A stretch of DNA of 64,000 bases from Campylobacter concisus. GTDB lineage: Bacteria > Campylobacterota > Campylobacteria > Campylobacterales > Campylobacteraceae. A model generated the notes under the pieces. It did no database searches. It worked only from the letters and a program-made list of their open reading frames with translations, and was not told the origin of the DNA. The DNA is taken from NCBI RefSeq assembly GCF_015229955.1, contig NZ_JAAKYZ010000005.1, forward strand, positions 52,947 through 116,946, read 5' to 3'. Below are positions 52,630 to 61,960 of the stretch, in pieces. Every line of letters begins with the position of its first letter. The first letter of the stretch is position 1. Made by a program: the position numbers and the translations under genes.

Positions 52630-53829
52630 ATGTCTAAAGAGTTTAAAGATGCAAATGAATTTAAGGAATTTTTTGAAGAATTTAGAAAAAAAGATGGCTA
52701 CAAAGATCCACTTGCTTTTGGTATCGCTAGGATCGATCGTGGACAAAAAAATACAGATAAAATTTTGCAAGCGACTTTTGCTGTTGTAAACTACAAAGAG
52801 AGCTTTTTAAGCGCAGCTGCTTATATCTATGCTTTGCAAAAATGTGATGTTAAGGTTGATTTTAACGGCTCTGAATTTGTAGCTGATCTTACACCAAAAG
52901 TAGTGAAAAAAGCCAGCAAGCTCTTTAGCGTCTTTGAAAAAGAGATAAGCTCTCATAAAAATGTACAAAATTTGCATGCTGTAAAAATGGCATTCGATGA
53001 CGATCTTGAACTAAATGAGAATAAATTTAAGCTTGTGTTTTTATTTGATGATGCAAAACCACTTAGCGTGGAGGCCGTATATCTCAAGCTTTACTTGATC
53101 TCGCTTGGCAAGGTTGCACCTAGGACGATCGTGCTTGATGGAGCTTTTGGTGTGTTACCAAACGTTGCATGGACTAGCCAAAATACGCCGATTGAGCTTG
53201 AATGGTTAAGAGAAAATGAAATTTCTCTAAAGATGTTTGGCGAATACCCAGCGATCGTTAGCGTCGATAAATTCCCAAGATTTTTAAGCCATATTATTCC
53301 AGCTGATAATACGAGAATTTTAGACTCAGCCAAGGTTCGCATGGGCGCTGCCGTGTATCCTGGTACAGTCGTTATGCCAGGTGCTGCCTACATTAACTTT
53401 AACGCAGGTACAACCGGTGGGGTGATGGTTGAAGGTAGGGTTAGCAGCTCTGTCGTAGTTGGCGAGGGTAGTGACGTAGGTGGCGGAGCTAGCATACTTG
53501 GCGTACTAAGTGGCACAAACGGCAACCCTGTAAGCATCGGCAAACATTGCTTGCTTGGCGCAAACTCAGTCACGGGTGTACCTCTTGGTGATAACTGCAT
53601 CGTGGATGCTGGTATAGCAGTACTTGAGGGCACAAAGGTCTATATATCAGCTAGCGAGCGCGAAAAGCTAGCTAAGCTAAATCCAGAGTTTAAATTTGAA
53701 GCTGAAATTTACAAAGCACTTGAGCTTGGCGGGCTAAACGGACTTCATTTTAGACAAAACAGCCAAACAGGTCAGATCACTGCAAGTGCGAGCAAAAGGG
53801 CGATCAAGCTAAATGAGGCACTTCATTAA
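52630..53829 (+). CDS. dapD: Tetrahydrodipicolinate N-succinyltransferase
   Basis: A 399-aa acyltransferase of the succinylase branch of lysine and diaminopimelate synthesis. The N-terminal half is specific to the long epsilonproteobacterial form. From about 235 a left-handed beta-helix follows, with AKVRMGAAVYPGTVVMPGAA, YINFNAGTTGGVMVEGRVSS, VGEGSDVGGGASILGVLSGT and GKHCLLGANSVTGVPLGDNC. RBS AAAGGAG. dapD also lies near mrp in C. jejuni (Cj1605c/1606c, remembered). Confidence 0.94.
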   Translation: MSKEFKDANEFKEFFEEFRKKDGYKDPLAFGIARIDRGQKNTDKILQATFAVVNYKESFLSAAAYIYALQKCDVKVDFNGSEFVADLTPKVVKKASKLFSVFEKEISSHKNVQNLHAVKMAFDDDLELNENKFKLVFLFDDAKPLSVEAVYLKLYLISLGKVAPRTIVLDGAFGVLPNVAWTSQNTPIELEWLRENEISLKMFGEYPAIVSVDKFPRFLSHIIPADNTRILDSAKVRMGAAVYPGTVVMPGAAYINFNAGTTGGVMVEGRVSSSVVVGEGSDVGGGASILGVLSGTNGNPVSIGKHCLLGANSVTGVPLGDNCIVDAGIAVLEGTKVYISASEREKLAKLNPEFKFEAEIYKALELGGLNGLHFRQNSQTGQITASASKRAIKLNEALH

Positions 53830-53839
53830 AGGAGCTAGC

Positions 53840-54334
53840 ATGAAAGTTGGCATTTTGATGTTTGACAAGCTAAATCTACTAAGCTTTGCCAAAATTTATG
53901 ATTTTTTACATAAATTTGAGGATTTTAATATCAAGACCTATGCTCTAAAGCCTGAAATAGTCGATGAATTTGGTATCAGGCTTCATCCAGAAATTTATGC
54001 TGAGAGTCTTTATGGTGTGGATATCTTAGTCGTGCCAGATGGCGTTGGAGCACTTGGATTAAGATACGATGAGATATTTTTAAGCTGGGTTAAAAGCTCA
54101 GCAAGTGCGAAATTTAAGATAGGTTTTGACCTTGGCGTGCTTATCCTTGGTGGGGCTAGATTTCTGGAAGATAGAGAGGCTTGCATAAGGGGCGGATACA
54201 AAAACGCACTTAGTGACTACTGTGATGTTAATGATGCTAAGATGTGCGAAAGTAGGGGTGTCATAAGCGTTAGTGAATTTGATGATAGAATCAAAGAACA
54301 GCTGACAACGATGCTGGGTAAAGATAAATTTTAA
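53840..54334 (+). CDS. DJ-1/PfpI-like protein
   Basis: A 164-aa protein of the class I glutamine amidotransferase-like fold: KVGILMFDKLNLLSFAKIYD at the N-terminus and GVDILVVPDGVGALGLRYDE mid-protein. The usual nucleophile cysteine of DJ-1 (in a GxCxG elbow) is not obvious; GFDLGVLILGGARFLED takes its place. It is therefore probably a non-catalytic or regulatory member. I use ATG 53840 with AAAGGAG before it. It follows dapD by 10 bases. Confidence 0.68.
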   Translation: MKVGILMFDKLNLLSFAKIYDFLHKFEDFNIKTYALKPEIVDEFGIRLHPEIYAESLYGVDILVVPDGVGALGLRYDEIFLSWVKSSASAKFKIGFDLGVLILGGARFLEDREACIRGGYKNALSDYCDVNDAKMCESRGVISVSEFDDRIKEQLTTMLGKDKF

Positions 54335-54386
54335 GAGTTTTGAGCTTTAAATTTTTTAGTTTAGTGGGTTAGAATAAGGCTTTTTG

Positions 54387-54571
54387 TTAAACATCTCCTT
54401 TATCCTTAAAAGAGAAGATGCCAACAAGATCGACAATATCCACTTTTTGATTTTTAATATCGCACATCATTTTAAAATGCTCCAGTGCGATATTCTTATC
54501 ATTTTTACTTAACTCATTAAGTTTTTAGTCACATCAAAAATGATATCTATGCCACCATTTTTTATTGTCAT
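54387..54571 (-). pseudogene. Small gene broken by a frameshift in an A tract
   Basis: On the minus strand an ATG at 54571 opens MTIKNGGIDIIFDVTKN and soon stops. The neighbouring frame continues LNELSKNDKNIALEHFKMM and runs on to LVGIFSFKDKGDV with a TAA at 54387-54389. Adding one A to the A5 tract (54522-54526) would join the two into one protein of about 61 aa. No good ribosome site precedes the ATG. No family is recognised. This explains most of the 373-base gap between the DJ-1-like gene and glmS; the rest holds only the glmS terminator. Confidence 0.5.
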
Positions 54572-54673
54572 AGTAAAGTATAAAATTTTAAACTAAAACC
54601 AGATAAATTTTTAGCTGTATTGCACTCTTGCAAGAACAGTATTTCATAAAATCTAATGCAAAATATCAAATAA

Positions 54674-54709
54674 AATTTAACTAGCCAGTGTTTGCTGGCC
54701 AGTTAAATT
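54674..54709 (-). terminator. Terminator of glmS
   Basis: AATTTAACTAGCCAG/CTGGCCAGTTAAATT (54674-54688 with 54695-54709) forms a 15-position stem with one mismatch and a 6-base loop, beginning at the glmS stop codon. A T-rich tract follows on the minus strand. Confidence 0.8.
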
Positions 54710-56519
54710 ATTCGACAGTTACGCTTTTTGCGAGGTTTCTTGGCATATCGACGTTGTTGCCAAGCCTAACAGAAATTTCAAGTGCAAGTAGCTGAAGCAC
54801 TAGCATCATCTCAAAAAATTCGCTCATATAGTGATTTTGTGCGCTTGTTTTTACGTAGTCATCGCTTAGCTCAAACTCAAGTGGGCTTATAGCTAGGATG
54901 TAAGCATCTCTTGCGGCAAGCTCTTCAACGTTGCTCTTTGTCTTTTCATAAAGTAAATTTTGAGGCATTAAAGCGATCGTAAATAGCTTCTCATCTGCAA
55001 GTGCGATAGGGCCGTGTTTCATCTCGCCTGATGGATAGCCCTCGGCGTGAAGATATGAAATTTCTTTAAGTTTTAACGCACCTTCAAGTGCTAGCGGATA
55101 GAAAATATCTCTACCAATAAAGAAGAAGCCATGACCGTGTAAATAATGCTTGCTTAGGCGGTGAAGCTTCTCTTGAAGAGAGTTGTTGATATTTAAAATT
55201 TGTGGGATGTGAAGAAGCGTTTTGATCTCGTGATCAAGCTCTTTTTTGCTGATAGACTCTTTTGCTGCTGCCATTTGAAGCACAAGCATCCAAAGCACGA
55301 TGATCTGCGTTGCAAAGGCCTTTGTGCTTGCCACACCTTTTTCAATGCCAGCGCGAGTTAGAAGAGTATTGTCAGCTAGTCTAACGATAGATGAGTTATC
55401 AACGTTGCAAATAGCAATTGTCCTAAGACCGGCTTCTTTAGCGATCCTCAATGCTTCTAGAGTATCTGCTGTTTCGCCGCTTTGAGATATAACGATAAAA
55501 AGCGAATTTTTGTTTAAGTAAGGCTTTCTGTATCTAAATTCGCTAGCAACTTCGACCTTTGTTCTAACTTTAGCAAGCCTTTCAAAAAGATAGCTTGCGG
55601 TTAGTGCTGCATGGTAGCTCGTGCCGCACGCGCAAAGCACGATATCATCGATACTTTTTAGATATTCATCGTCTAAATTTTCAAGAGTGACTTTGTGGTT
55701 TTTAACCCTGCCCATAATGGTTTCAGATACGACTGCACCTTGCTCGTAAATTTCTTTCTCCATGAAAAATGTATAGCCCTCTTTTTGGGCATAGCTCTTA
55801 TCTTTTGGTAAAGCATTAAACGTTATGCTCGCCTTTTTGCCGTGTTTAAAGACTGCGATCTCGTCTAAGCTCACGTAGCCGTAATTGTTGTCATCAAGAT
55901 ATGCCACCTCTGTTGCATTGCCGATAAGTGGAGCGTCAGATGAAGCAAAGTATAGCTCTTTTTTGTCGCTCTTTCCTATCGCCATAGGAGCGGCATCTTT
56001 TGCAAAAAATATCTTATCAGGTGCAGTTTTGGTGATAAGTAGCGTCGCATAAGCGCCTCTTAGCTTTGCAATAGTTGCCTCATAAGCTTTAAATGGATCT
56101 TTTTTCTCTTTTAAAATTTCTTCAAAAAGGTGCACGATCACCTCAGTATCGGTTTGGCTGACAAATTTCACGCCCTTTGCCTCAAGCTCATCTTTAAGCT
56201 CTTTGTAGTTTTCGATGATGCCGTTGTGAACGACAAATGAGTGCTCGCCAAGGTGCGGATGAGCGTTTATCTCAGTTGGTTTGCCGTGCGTCGCCCAGCG
56301 TGTGTGACCTATTGCCACGCCAAAGCCAGTTGATATAAAGTCCTTTGTTTTTAGGGCTAAATTTTCAAGCTTGCCGACCGCTTTAAAAAAATCAATCTTG
56401 TCATTACTCATCACAGCCATGCCAGCGCTGTCATATCCGCGGTACTCAAGCTCTTTTAGACCGCTTAAAATGACCTCTTTTTTCTCTTTATCTCCGATGT
56501 ATCCTACGATTCCACACAT
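54708..56519 (-). CDS. glmS: Glutamine-fructose-6-phosphate aminotransferase (isomerising)
   Basis: A 603-aa enzyme that makes glucosamine 6-phosphate for cell-wall and LOS synthesis. The N-terminal glutaminase domain starts with the catalytic cysteine (MCGIVGYIGD) and has IGHTRWATHGKPTEINAHPH. Two SIS sugar-isomerase domains follow (about 285-590), with CGTSYHAAL, ISQSGETADTLEAL and EGALKLKEISYLHAEGYPSG. It ends PRNLAKSVTVE as in all GlmS. No glmS ribozyme is expected or seen. Downstream of the glnD-like gene by 3 bases. Confidence 0.97.
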   Translation of the reverse strand: MCGIVGYIGDKEKKEVILSGLKELEYRGYDSAGMAVMSNDKIDFFKAVGKLENLALKTKDFISTGFGVAIGHTRWATHGKPTEINAHPHLGEHSFVVHNGIIENYKELKDELEAKGVKFVSQTDTEVIVHLFEEILKEKKDPFKAYEATIAKLRGAYATLLITKTAPDKIFFAKDAAPMAIGKSDKKELYFASSDAPLIGNATEVAYLDDNNYGYVSLDEIAVFKHGKKASITFNALPKDKSYAQKEGYTFFMEKEIYEQGAVVSETIMGRVKNHKVTLENLDDEYLKSIDDIVLCACGTSYHAALTASYLFERLAKVRTKVEVASEFRYRKPYLNKNSLFIVISQSGETADTLEALRIAKEAGLRTIAICNVDNSSIVRLADNTLLTRAGIEKGVASTKAFATQIIVLWMLVLQMAAAKESISKKELDHEIKTLLHIPQILNINNSLQEKLHRLSKHYLHGHGFFFIGRDIFYPLALEGALKLKEISYLHAEGYPSGEMKHGPIALADEKLFTIALMPQNLLYEKTKSNVEELAARDAYILAISPLEFELSDDYVKTSAQNHYMSEFFEMMLVLQLLALEISVRLGNNVDMPRNLAKSVTVE

Positions 56520-56522
56520 GTT

Positions 56523-59018
56523 TTACTCGCTTATTAATAAATTTAATATCTCTTCACCCTTACTCTCAAGTCGCTCGTTTTTCTCGATCAAAAATAGATT
56601 TCTCGTTCTATTTTTAACCGTCTGAATTCTAGCACTCGTGACTTGAAAATGAAGCCTGTCAAAAACACTCATCACATAAGCCATTAGCCCGCGCTGATCT
56701 TTTGCGTTGATGCTAAGTTTGGCGTAGTCTTTTGAGTGATTTAGCTCGAAGTTTATCTCATCTTTGTTAATGTTTGGTTTCAAAGGCTCTTTTAAAACCT
56801 CGCTATTTAGGGATTTTAGAGCTAAATTTTTAGTATTTTCAAGCTCCTCTTTTTTAACATTTTGGTTAAAATCAAGCCTGATATAAAATTTCTTCTCAAA
56901 TAGCTCAAAAATTTCCATATATGCTAGGTCAAATTTGGCAAATTCATAGAGCAGGGCGCTTAAATTTAGGCTCTTTTTTGTATAAATCTGAATGCTTAAA
57001 TTTTTAGAGTTATTTATAAAAATTTCTGTCGTATCTAAGCTATCTGCAACCTTGCTTAAATTTATGATCTCACTCGCACTATATTTTATAAAAACAAGAT
57101 TTGATGTGATTTTAAAAATTTTCTCTTGCAAGCTTAGTTCAAGCGCCAAAAACTCGATATTTCGTTTTATAGATTGCTCTTTTTTTACACGTCTTGTCGC
57201 TTCATCAAGTAAATTTTCATCGCTAAATGCACTAAGAGAAATTTCATAAAGCTCTCTTAAAAGCTTTGCTGTGTAGGCGTTATAGAGCCTCTCGTTTGTC
57301 GCGTTTATCACGCAGTAGCTAAGGATGTAAAGTAGTTTTAAAACCTGCTTGTCGCCAAGCTTTGAGATAAAAGTAAATATAACGCGTTGGGAATAAATGT
57401 CTTCTCTGTTTGAGACGTTGCTCATTAGAGTGTGGTATTTTATCAGGATGACGCCGATATTTACGGCTTTTTGGCTTAAATTTAGCTTGTTTGCGTAGGC
57501 TCTAAAGATATTTGCGCCGATATTTGCATGATCCCTGCCAAGCCCCTTGCCAACGTCGTGCATTAAAGTCACGATCTTTAGCATCGTCTTGCCCTCCAAG
57601 CAAAGCTCGGTATAGAGATTTTTTATAAATTTATCTTTTATATTTTCAAGAAATTTTACACTTAAAATGCTATGCTCATCGACCGTAAATTCGTGATAGC
57701 CGTCGTACTGAGCTAGCTGGCTGATGTGTTCCATTGGTTTTATTAAAATTTGTATCATTTGCGCATCAAGCAATGACTTTAAAATAGCGTAGGAATTTTT
57801 TCTTAAAAATATCTTCTTAAACTCACTTATAGCACGCTCTAAGCCACTTTTTGTGATGATGGCTCGCTTGATGTAAAAGATCGCACTTATATCAAATTTA
57901 TAATCAACATCTTTTAGTTCTAAAAGCTCGGTTATTAGATTTTCAATGAGAGCTGGCTTTTTATGAAGCGGCACGTAAATAACGCCATTTATCTCGTAAA
58001 AGCCATTTTTTAGCCTAGCAAATTTTCTCTGCTCAAAGCTTAGCTCACTTTTAAAAAATGGCCTGCAAAGAGAAGCGACGATAAACCTCGAATAAATAGC
58101 AACATTATTCATTGAGCTTAGCATTTTTTGGCTGATAACGCTTTCATTGTCTTGAAGCTTTTTAGACTTTGTTTGCATGAAATTTGTCGTGATTTCAACG
58201 CTTGAAGCACTAAAAGTATCAGAATTTTGCGTCAAATTTAAGGTGGTTAGTAGGCTTAGTAAAAAGTCCACATTTAGATTAAAACTAGCGATCTCTTTTT
58301 CATTCATCACTTTTAGGGCCTGTGATCTAACTGAAATGTCGCTATCTAGGCAGTTTAGTATGCAGTTTAGGTGATAAATTTCATCTATCCCACCAAAGCC
58401 ACTTTTTAGATTTGGCTCTTGGGCTAAGTAGCTGATGCTAGAAAATGGTAAAAATACCTTTAAATGGTAGTTTAAAAAGGCTTTTTTATCAAATTCTTTT
58501 AATTTTACGATCTCGCTTTTTACTAGGCGGTATAGACTTTTTGAACCACAGATATATCGGACTTGCGATGTTTCGCTTTTAAATTTGAGATCGTCTTTGT
58601 AATTTGTAAAAATTTCATCTATTTCGACGCTTTTTATATAAAAATTTATTCCAGAGCTACTTAAAATTTCGCTAAATTCTTTTAAGAAATTCTTTATGTT
58701 GTAGCCTTTTAAATTTTTATAAACTAGTAAAATTTCAAGCTCACTATTTGCGCTAAGTAAGGTTTGGGCGTATTTTCCAGTAGCTAAAACACTAAAGGCA
58801 AAGCTGTCATTTTGCGGCACAAAATCATCAAAAAAATCTCGCATAGTTTCATTTAAATAAGATTTTATAAAATCATCGTATTCTTTGGCTAAAAAATTTG
58901 CAAAATTTCTACCCTGATTTTTTTGAAAATGTTTTGGTAAATTTGCCTTAAAATCAAGAAATTTCTCTTTGATTTTTAAATAATTATTGCTATATTTGGT
59001 ACTTTTATCAGCCAGCAT
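56523..59018 (-). CDS. GlnD-like protein with HD and ACT domains and an altered nucleotidyltransferase site
   Basis: An 831-aa protein with the GlnD layout. An N-terminal nucleotidyltransferase-like domain is followed by a helical region, an HD phosphohydrolase domain (LMHDVGKGLGRDHANIGANI, then LIKYHTLMSNVSNRED) and C-terminal ACT sequence (RGLMAYVMSVFDRLHFQVTS). In classical GlnD the transferase site has GG-x-GR and two Asp residues. Here it reads LATGKYAQTLLSANSELEIL (about 78-97), with Glu at both acidic positions and no GR. The HD site is intact. The role may be hydrolytic or sensory only. No PII gene lies in the window. In C. jejuni the equivalent is Cj1367c (remembered). Confidence 0.82.
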   Translation of the reverse strand: MLADKSTKYSNNYLKIKEKFLDFKANLPKHFQKNQGRNFANFLAKEYDDFIKSYLNETMRDFFDDFVPQNDSFAFSVLATGKYAQTLLSANSELEILLVYKNLKGYNIKNFLKEFSEILSSSGINFYIKSVEIDEIFTNYKDDLKFKSETSQVRYICGSKSLYRLVKSEIVKLKEFDKKAFLNYHLKVFLPFSSISYLAQEPNLKSGFGGIDEIYHLNCILNCLDSDISVRSQALKVMNEKEIASFNLNVDFLLSLLTTLNLTQNSDTFSASSVEITTNFMQTKSKKLQDNESVISQKMLSSMNNVAIYSRFIVASLCRPFFKSELSFEQRKFARLKNGFYEINGVIYVPLHKKPALIENLITELLELKDVDYKFDISAIFYIKRAIITKSGLERAISEFKKIFLRKNSYAILKSLLDAQMIQILIKPMEHISQLAQYDGYHEFTVDEHSILSVKFLENIKDKFIKNLYTELCLEGKTMLKIVTLMHDVGKGLGRDHANIGANIFRAYANKLNLSQKAVNIGVILIKYHTLMSNVSNREDIYSQRVIFTFISKLGDKQVLKLLYILSYCVINATNERLYNAYTAKLLRELYEISLSAFSDENLLDEATRRVKKEQSIKRNIEFLALELSLQEKIFKITSNLVFIKYSASEIINLSKVADSLDTTEIFINNSKNLSIQIYTKKSLNLSALLYEFAKFDLAYMEIFELFEKKFYIRLDFNQNVKKEELENTKNLALKSLNSEVLKEPLKPNINKDEINFELNHSKDYAKLSINAKDQRGLMAYVMSVFDRLHFQVTSARIQTVKNRTRNLFLIEKNERLESKGEEILNLLISE

Positions 59019-59090
59019 TTAATGTTTCCATTGTTAAAAATATCTTGACAAATGTTACATAATTTTTGCAAAAACAAAGCTTTATTTGCT

Positions 59091-59096
59091 TATAAT
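59091..59096 (+). promoter_or_regulatory. -10 element for the mqnE operon
   Basis: TATAAT in TTTGCTTATAATAAAG, 36 bases before the mqnE ATG. A TTGACA at 59045-59050 is too far away to act as its -35. Confidence 0.6.
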
Positions 59097-59131
59097 AAAG
59101 CCTTAAGTTCAGCTTTAGGACGATAAAGATA

Positions 59132-60193
59132 ATGAATCTATTACAAAAACTAGAAAGTGGCGAGAGATTAAGCAAACAAGAGGCTTTTTCGCTTTATGAG
59201 CTTGATCTTTTTACCTTGGCTAAATTTGCCGACAAAAAGCGCAGAAAGCTGCACGGCAATAAGGTCTTTTTTAATGTAAATCGCCATATCAATCCAACAA
59301 ATATCTGTGCTGATATCTGTAAATTTTGCGCATTTTCGGCTCACAGAAAAAATCCAAATCCATACTTAATGAGCCACGAAGAAATTTTAAAGATCGTTGA
59401 TGAGAGCGTGAGCCACGGTGTAAAAGAGATACACATCGTATCAGCTCACAACGCAAAAAGTGGCTGGCAGTGGTATTTAGAAATTTTTAAAAAGATAAAA
59501 GCAGCTCATCCAGAGCTTCATGTAAAGGCGATGACGGCGGCTGAGATTGATTTTTTATCAAGGCATTACGGCTTAAGCTACGATGAGGTGATAGAAAAGA
59601 TGCTTGAATACGGCGTCGATAGCATGCCAGGGGGTGGGGCTGAAATTTTTGACGAAGAGATCAGGGCTAAAATTTGCAAAGGCAAGGTGAGTAGTGAGAA
59701 CTGGCTAAAGATCCACAAAATGTGGCACGATAAAGGCAGGCAAAGCAATGCTACAATGCTTTTTGGCCACATAGAAAGCCGTGAAAATAGGATCGATCAC
59801 ATGCTAAGGATCAGAGACTTGCAGGATGAAACTGGCGGATTTAACGCATTTATCCCGCTTGTCTATCAAAGAGAAAATAACTACTTAAAAGATGTGAAAT
59901 TTCTAGGATCAGCTGAAATTTTAAAGACTATGGCGATATCTCGCTTGTTGCTTGATAACGTCCCACATATAAAGGCGTACTGGGCTACTTCGACGCTAAA
60001 TTTAGCGATGATCGCTCAGGAATTTGGCGCTGATGATCTTGATGGCACGATAGAAAAAGAGAGCATTCAAAGTGCAGCTGGCGCAAATAGCGCAAATGGC
60101 GTTACACTAAAGACATTTTGCGATCTCATAAAGACATCTGGTTTTACGCCGGTTGAGCGTGATAGCTTATATAACGAACTTAAAATTTACTAA
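59132..60193 (+). CDS. mqnE: Aminofutalosine synthase MqnE
   Basis: A 353-aa radical SAM enzyme of the futalosine route to menaquinone. The cluster motif is CADICKFCAF (about 58-67), preceded by FFNVNRHINPTNIC. SHGVKEIHIVSAHNAKSGWQ, MPGGGAEIFDEEIRAKICKG, HIESRENRIDHMLRIRDLQD and GAISE-like AAGANSANGVT are typical of MqnE rather than MqnC. Campylobacter makes menaquinone by this pathway. The operon continues with a purine permease and a phosphoribosyltransferase, as in C. jejuni Cj1368-1370 (remembered). Confidence 0.92.
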   Translation: MNLLQKLESGERLSKQEAFSLYELDLFTLAKFADKKRRKLHGNKVFFNVNRHINPTNICADICKFCAFSAHRKNPNPYLMSHEEILKIVDESVSHGVKEIHIVSAHNAKSGWQWYLEIFKKIKAAHPELHVKAMTAAEIDFLSRHYGLSYDEVIEKMLEYGVDSMPGGGAEIFDEEIRAKICKGKVSSENWLKIHKMWHDKGRQSNATMLFGHIESRENRIDHMLRIRDLQDETGGFNAFIPLVYQRENNYLKDVKFLGSAEILKTMAISRLLLDNVPHIKAYWATSTLNLAMIAQEFGADDLDGTIEKESIQSAAGANSANGVTLKTFCDLIKTSGFTPVERDSLYNELKIY

Positions 60194-60205
60194 AAGGAGC
60201 TTGGG

Positions 60206-61498
60206 GTGAAATTTTTTGACTTAGCACAAAACAAAACGAGTGTGAAGCAGGAATTTGGAGCGGGACTTACGACGTTTTTGGCGATGATGTATATCGTGCC
60301 GGTAAATGCGATCATTATGAGCAAAACTGGTATGCCTTATGAGGCACTAATCACGGCAACTGCGCTAATTACCATCTTTTCTACGATATTAAATGGTCTT
60401 TGGGCGAACACACCAGTTGCGATGAGCGTTGGTATGGGACTTAATGCTTATTTTACATTTGGTCTTTGCATCGGCATGAAAGTACCTTGGCAAACGGCTC
60501 TTGGCGTTGTTTTTCTAAGCGGCGTGATATTTGTTGTCTTATCTTTTACAAATTTTAGAATGTGGATAATTAGATCCATCCCACTTGACCTACGAAGAGC
60601 GATAAGTGCGGGCATAGGCACATTTATCAGCTTTGTGGCGTTTCAGCAAATGGGCTTTATCGTAAATAGCGACGCAGTTTTGGTTGGTATAGGAAATTTC
60701 AAAGATCCAAACGTACTTCTTGGCGTTTTGGGATTATTCTTAGTTATTTGCTTTTGGGCGTGGAAGATAAAGGGCGCGTTTATCCTAGCTGTGCTTGCTA
60801 CTTCAGTGATAGCTTGGGTGCTTGGTATCGCTCCTCATCCAACAGAAATTTTCTCAACTCCAGCCTCTATCTCTCCGATATTTTTAGAGCTTGACATAAA
60901 AGGCGCGCTTAGTCTAGCCTTGCTGCCAGTTGTTATCACATTTTTTGTGACCGATCTTTTTGACTCGATAGGCACGCTAGCTGGCGTTGGTACAAGAGCT
61001 GGGATATTTGACGAAAACAAAAAAGATGGCGTCGTAAAACTTGAAAAAACTCTTGAAGCTGACGCTATTGCTACGGCAGCTGGCTCTCTTGTAGGTGTAA
61101 GTACGACTACATCGTTTGTAGAGAGTGCTAGTGGTGTAGAAGAGGGCGGCAGAACTGGTCTAACGGCTGTATTTTGCGGACTTTTATTTATACTTACACT
61201 CTTTATGTTGCCACTTTTTAAAGCGATCCCTGGCAATGCTATCTATCCGATCCTTGTAATGGTTGGCGTGCTTATGTTTGCTGAGCTTGCTAGTATAAAT
61301 TTCAAAGATCCGGCCATTGCGGTTGCGACATTTTTTATAGTTGTGCTCATACCACTTACTTACTCGATCACAAACGGCCTTGCATTTGGCTTTATGTCAT
61401 ACGTAATAGTTAAGCTCATAAAGAGAGAATTCGGCGATATAAATTTAGGTGTAGTAGTGCTAGCGCTCATTAGTTTTATCGTATTTTTAGTGCATTGA
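60206..61498 (+). CDS. NCS2 family (AzgA-type) purine permease
   Basis: A 430-aa inner-membrane transporter with about 12-14 helices. GAGLTTFLAMMYIVPVNAII and PVAMSVGMGLNAYFTFGLCI (N-terminal), FFVTDLFDSIGTLAGVGTRA and TTTSFVESASGVEEGGRTGL (substrate-binding region) are hallmarks of AzgA-type adenine/guanine/hypoxanthine carriers. Twelve bases after mqnE. The MqnE route later releases adenine, so adenine or hypoxanthine handling would make sense. The substrate is inferred. Confidence 0.9.
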   Translation: MKFFDLAQNKTSVKQEFGAGLTTFLAMMYIVPVNAIIMSKTGMPYEALITATALITIFSTILNGLWANTPVAMSVGMGLNAYFTFGLCIGMKVPWQTALGVVFLSGVIFVVLSFTNFRMWIIRSIPLDLRRAISAGIGTFISFVAFQQMGFIVNSDAVLVGIGNFKDPNVLLGVLGLFLVICFWAWKIKGAFILAVLATSVIAWVLGIAPHPTEIFSTPASISPIFLELDIKGALSLALLPVVITFFVTDLFDSIGTLAGVGTRAGIFDENKKDGVVKLEKTLEADAIATAAGSLVGVSTTTSFVESASGVEEGGRTGLTAVFCGLLFILTLFMLPLFKAIPGNAIYPILVMVGVLMFAELASINFKDPAIAVATFFIVVLIPLTYSITNGLAFGFMSYVIVKLIKREFGDINLGVVVLALISFIVFLVH

Positions 61499-61510
61499 TA
61501 AGGAAGAAAA

Positions 61511-61951
61511 ATGATATTTTATAGCTACGATGAATTTGCTATTGATACTAAAAAGATGGCAAAACAGATAAAAGATGAGTTTGATCCAGAGGTGATACTA
61601 GCTGTGGCAAGAGGTGGTCTAACGCTTGGCCACTCGCTAGCTGTTGCGCTTAATAATAGAAATTTATTTACCCTAAATTCTATCCATTATGAAGATACCA
61701 ACAAGCTTGATACGATTAATATCTTTAACGTGCCAGATCTTAGCAAATACACTAAAATTTTGCTCGTCGATGACATCATCGACAGTGGAGAGAGCATGGT
61801 CGAGATAAAAAGAGAACTGCTTAAGCGTTATCCAAATTTAGATATCAAAATAGCGACCGTCTTTTATAAAGAGAAGGCTCTGCTTTTGCCAGAATTTAAG
61901 GTAAAAGAGGCTCACGATTGGATTGAGTTTTTTTGGGATATACATATTTAA
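61511..61951 (+). CDS. Purine phosphoribosyltransferase family protein
   Basis: A 146-aa type I phosphoribosyltransferase. The PRPP-binding motif is ILLVDDIIDSGESMVEIKRE (about 85-104), and EVILAVARGGLTLGHSLAVA is the N-terminal phosphate loop. Length and the C-terminal WIEFFWDI resemble xanthine-guanine phosphoribosyltransferases. It sits after the NCS2 permease, so base import followed by ribophosphate transfer is likely. The exact base is not readable. Confidence 0.85.
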   Translation: MIFYSYDEFAIDTKKMAKQIKDEFDPEVILAVARGGLTLGHSLAVALNNRNLFTLNSIHYEDTNKLDTINIFNVPDLSKYTKILLVDDIIDSGESMVEIKRELLKRYPNLDIKIATVFYKEKALLLPEFKVKEAHDWIEFFWDIHI

Positions 61952-61960
61952 GGAAAATTT

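Noticed and set aside
59045..59050. TTGACA as -35 of the mqnE promoter
   Set aside because: It is 40 bases from the TATAAT, far beyond the 16-18 base spacing needed.
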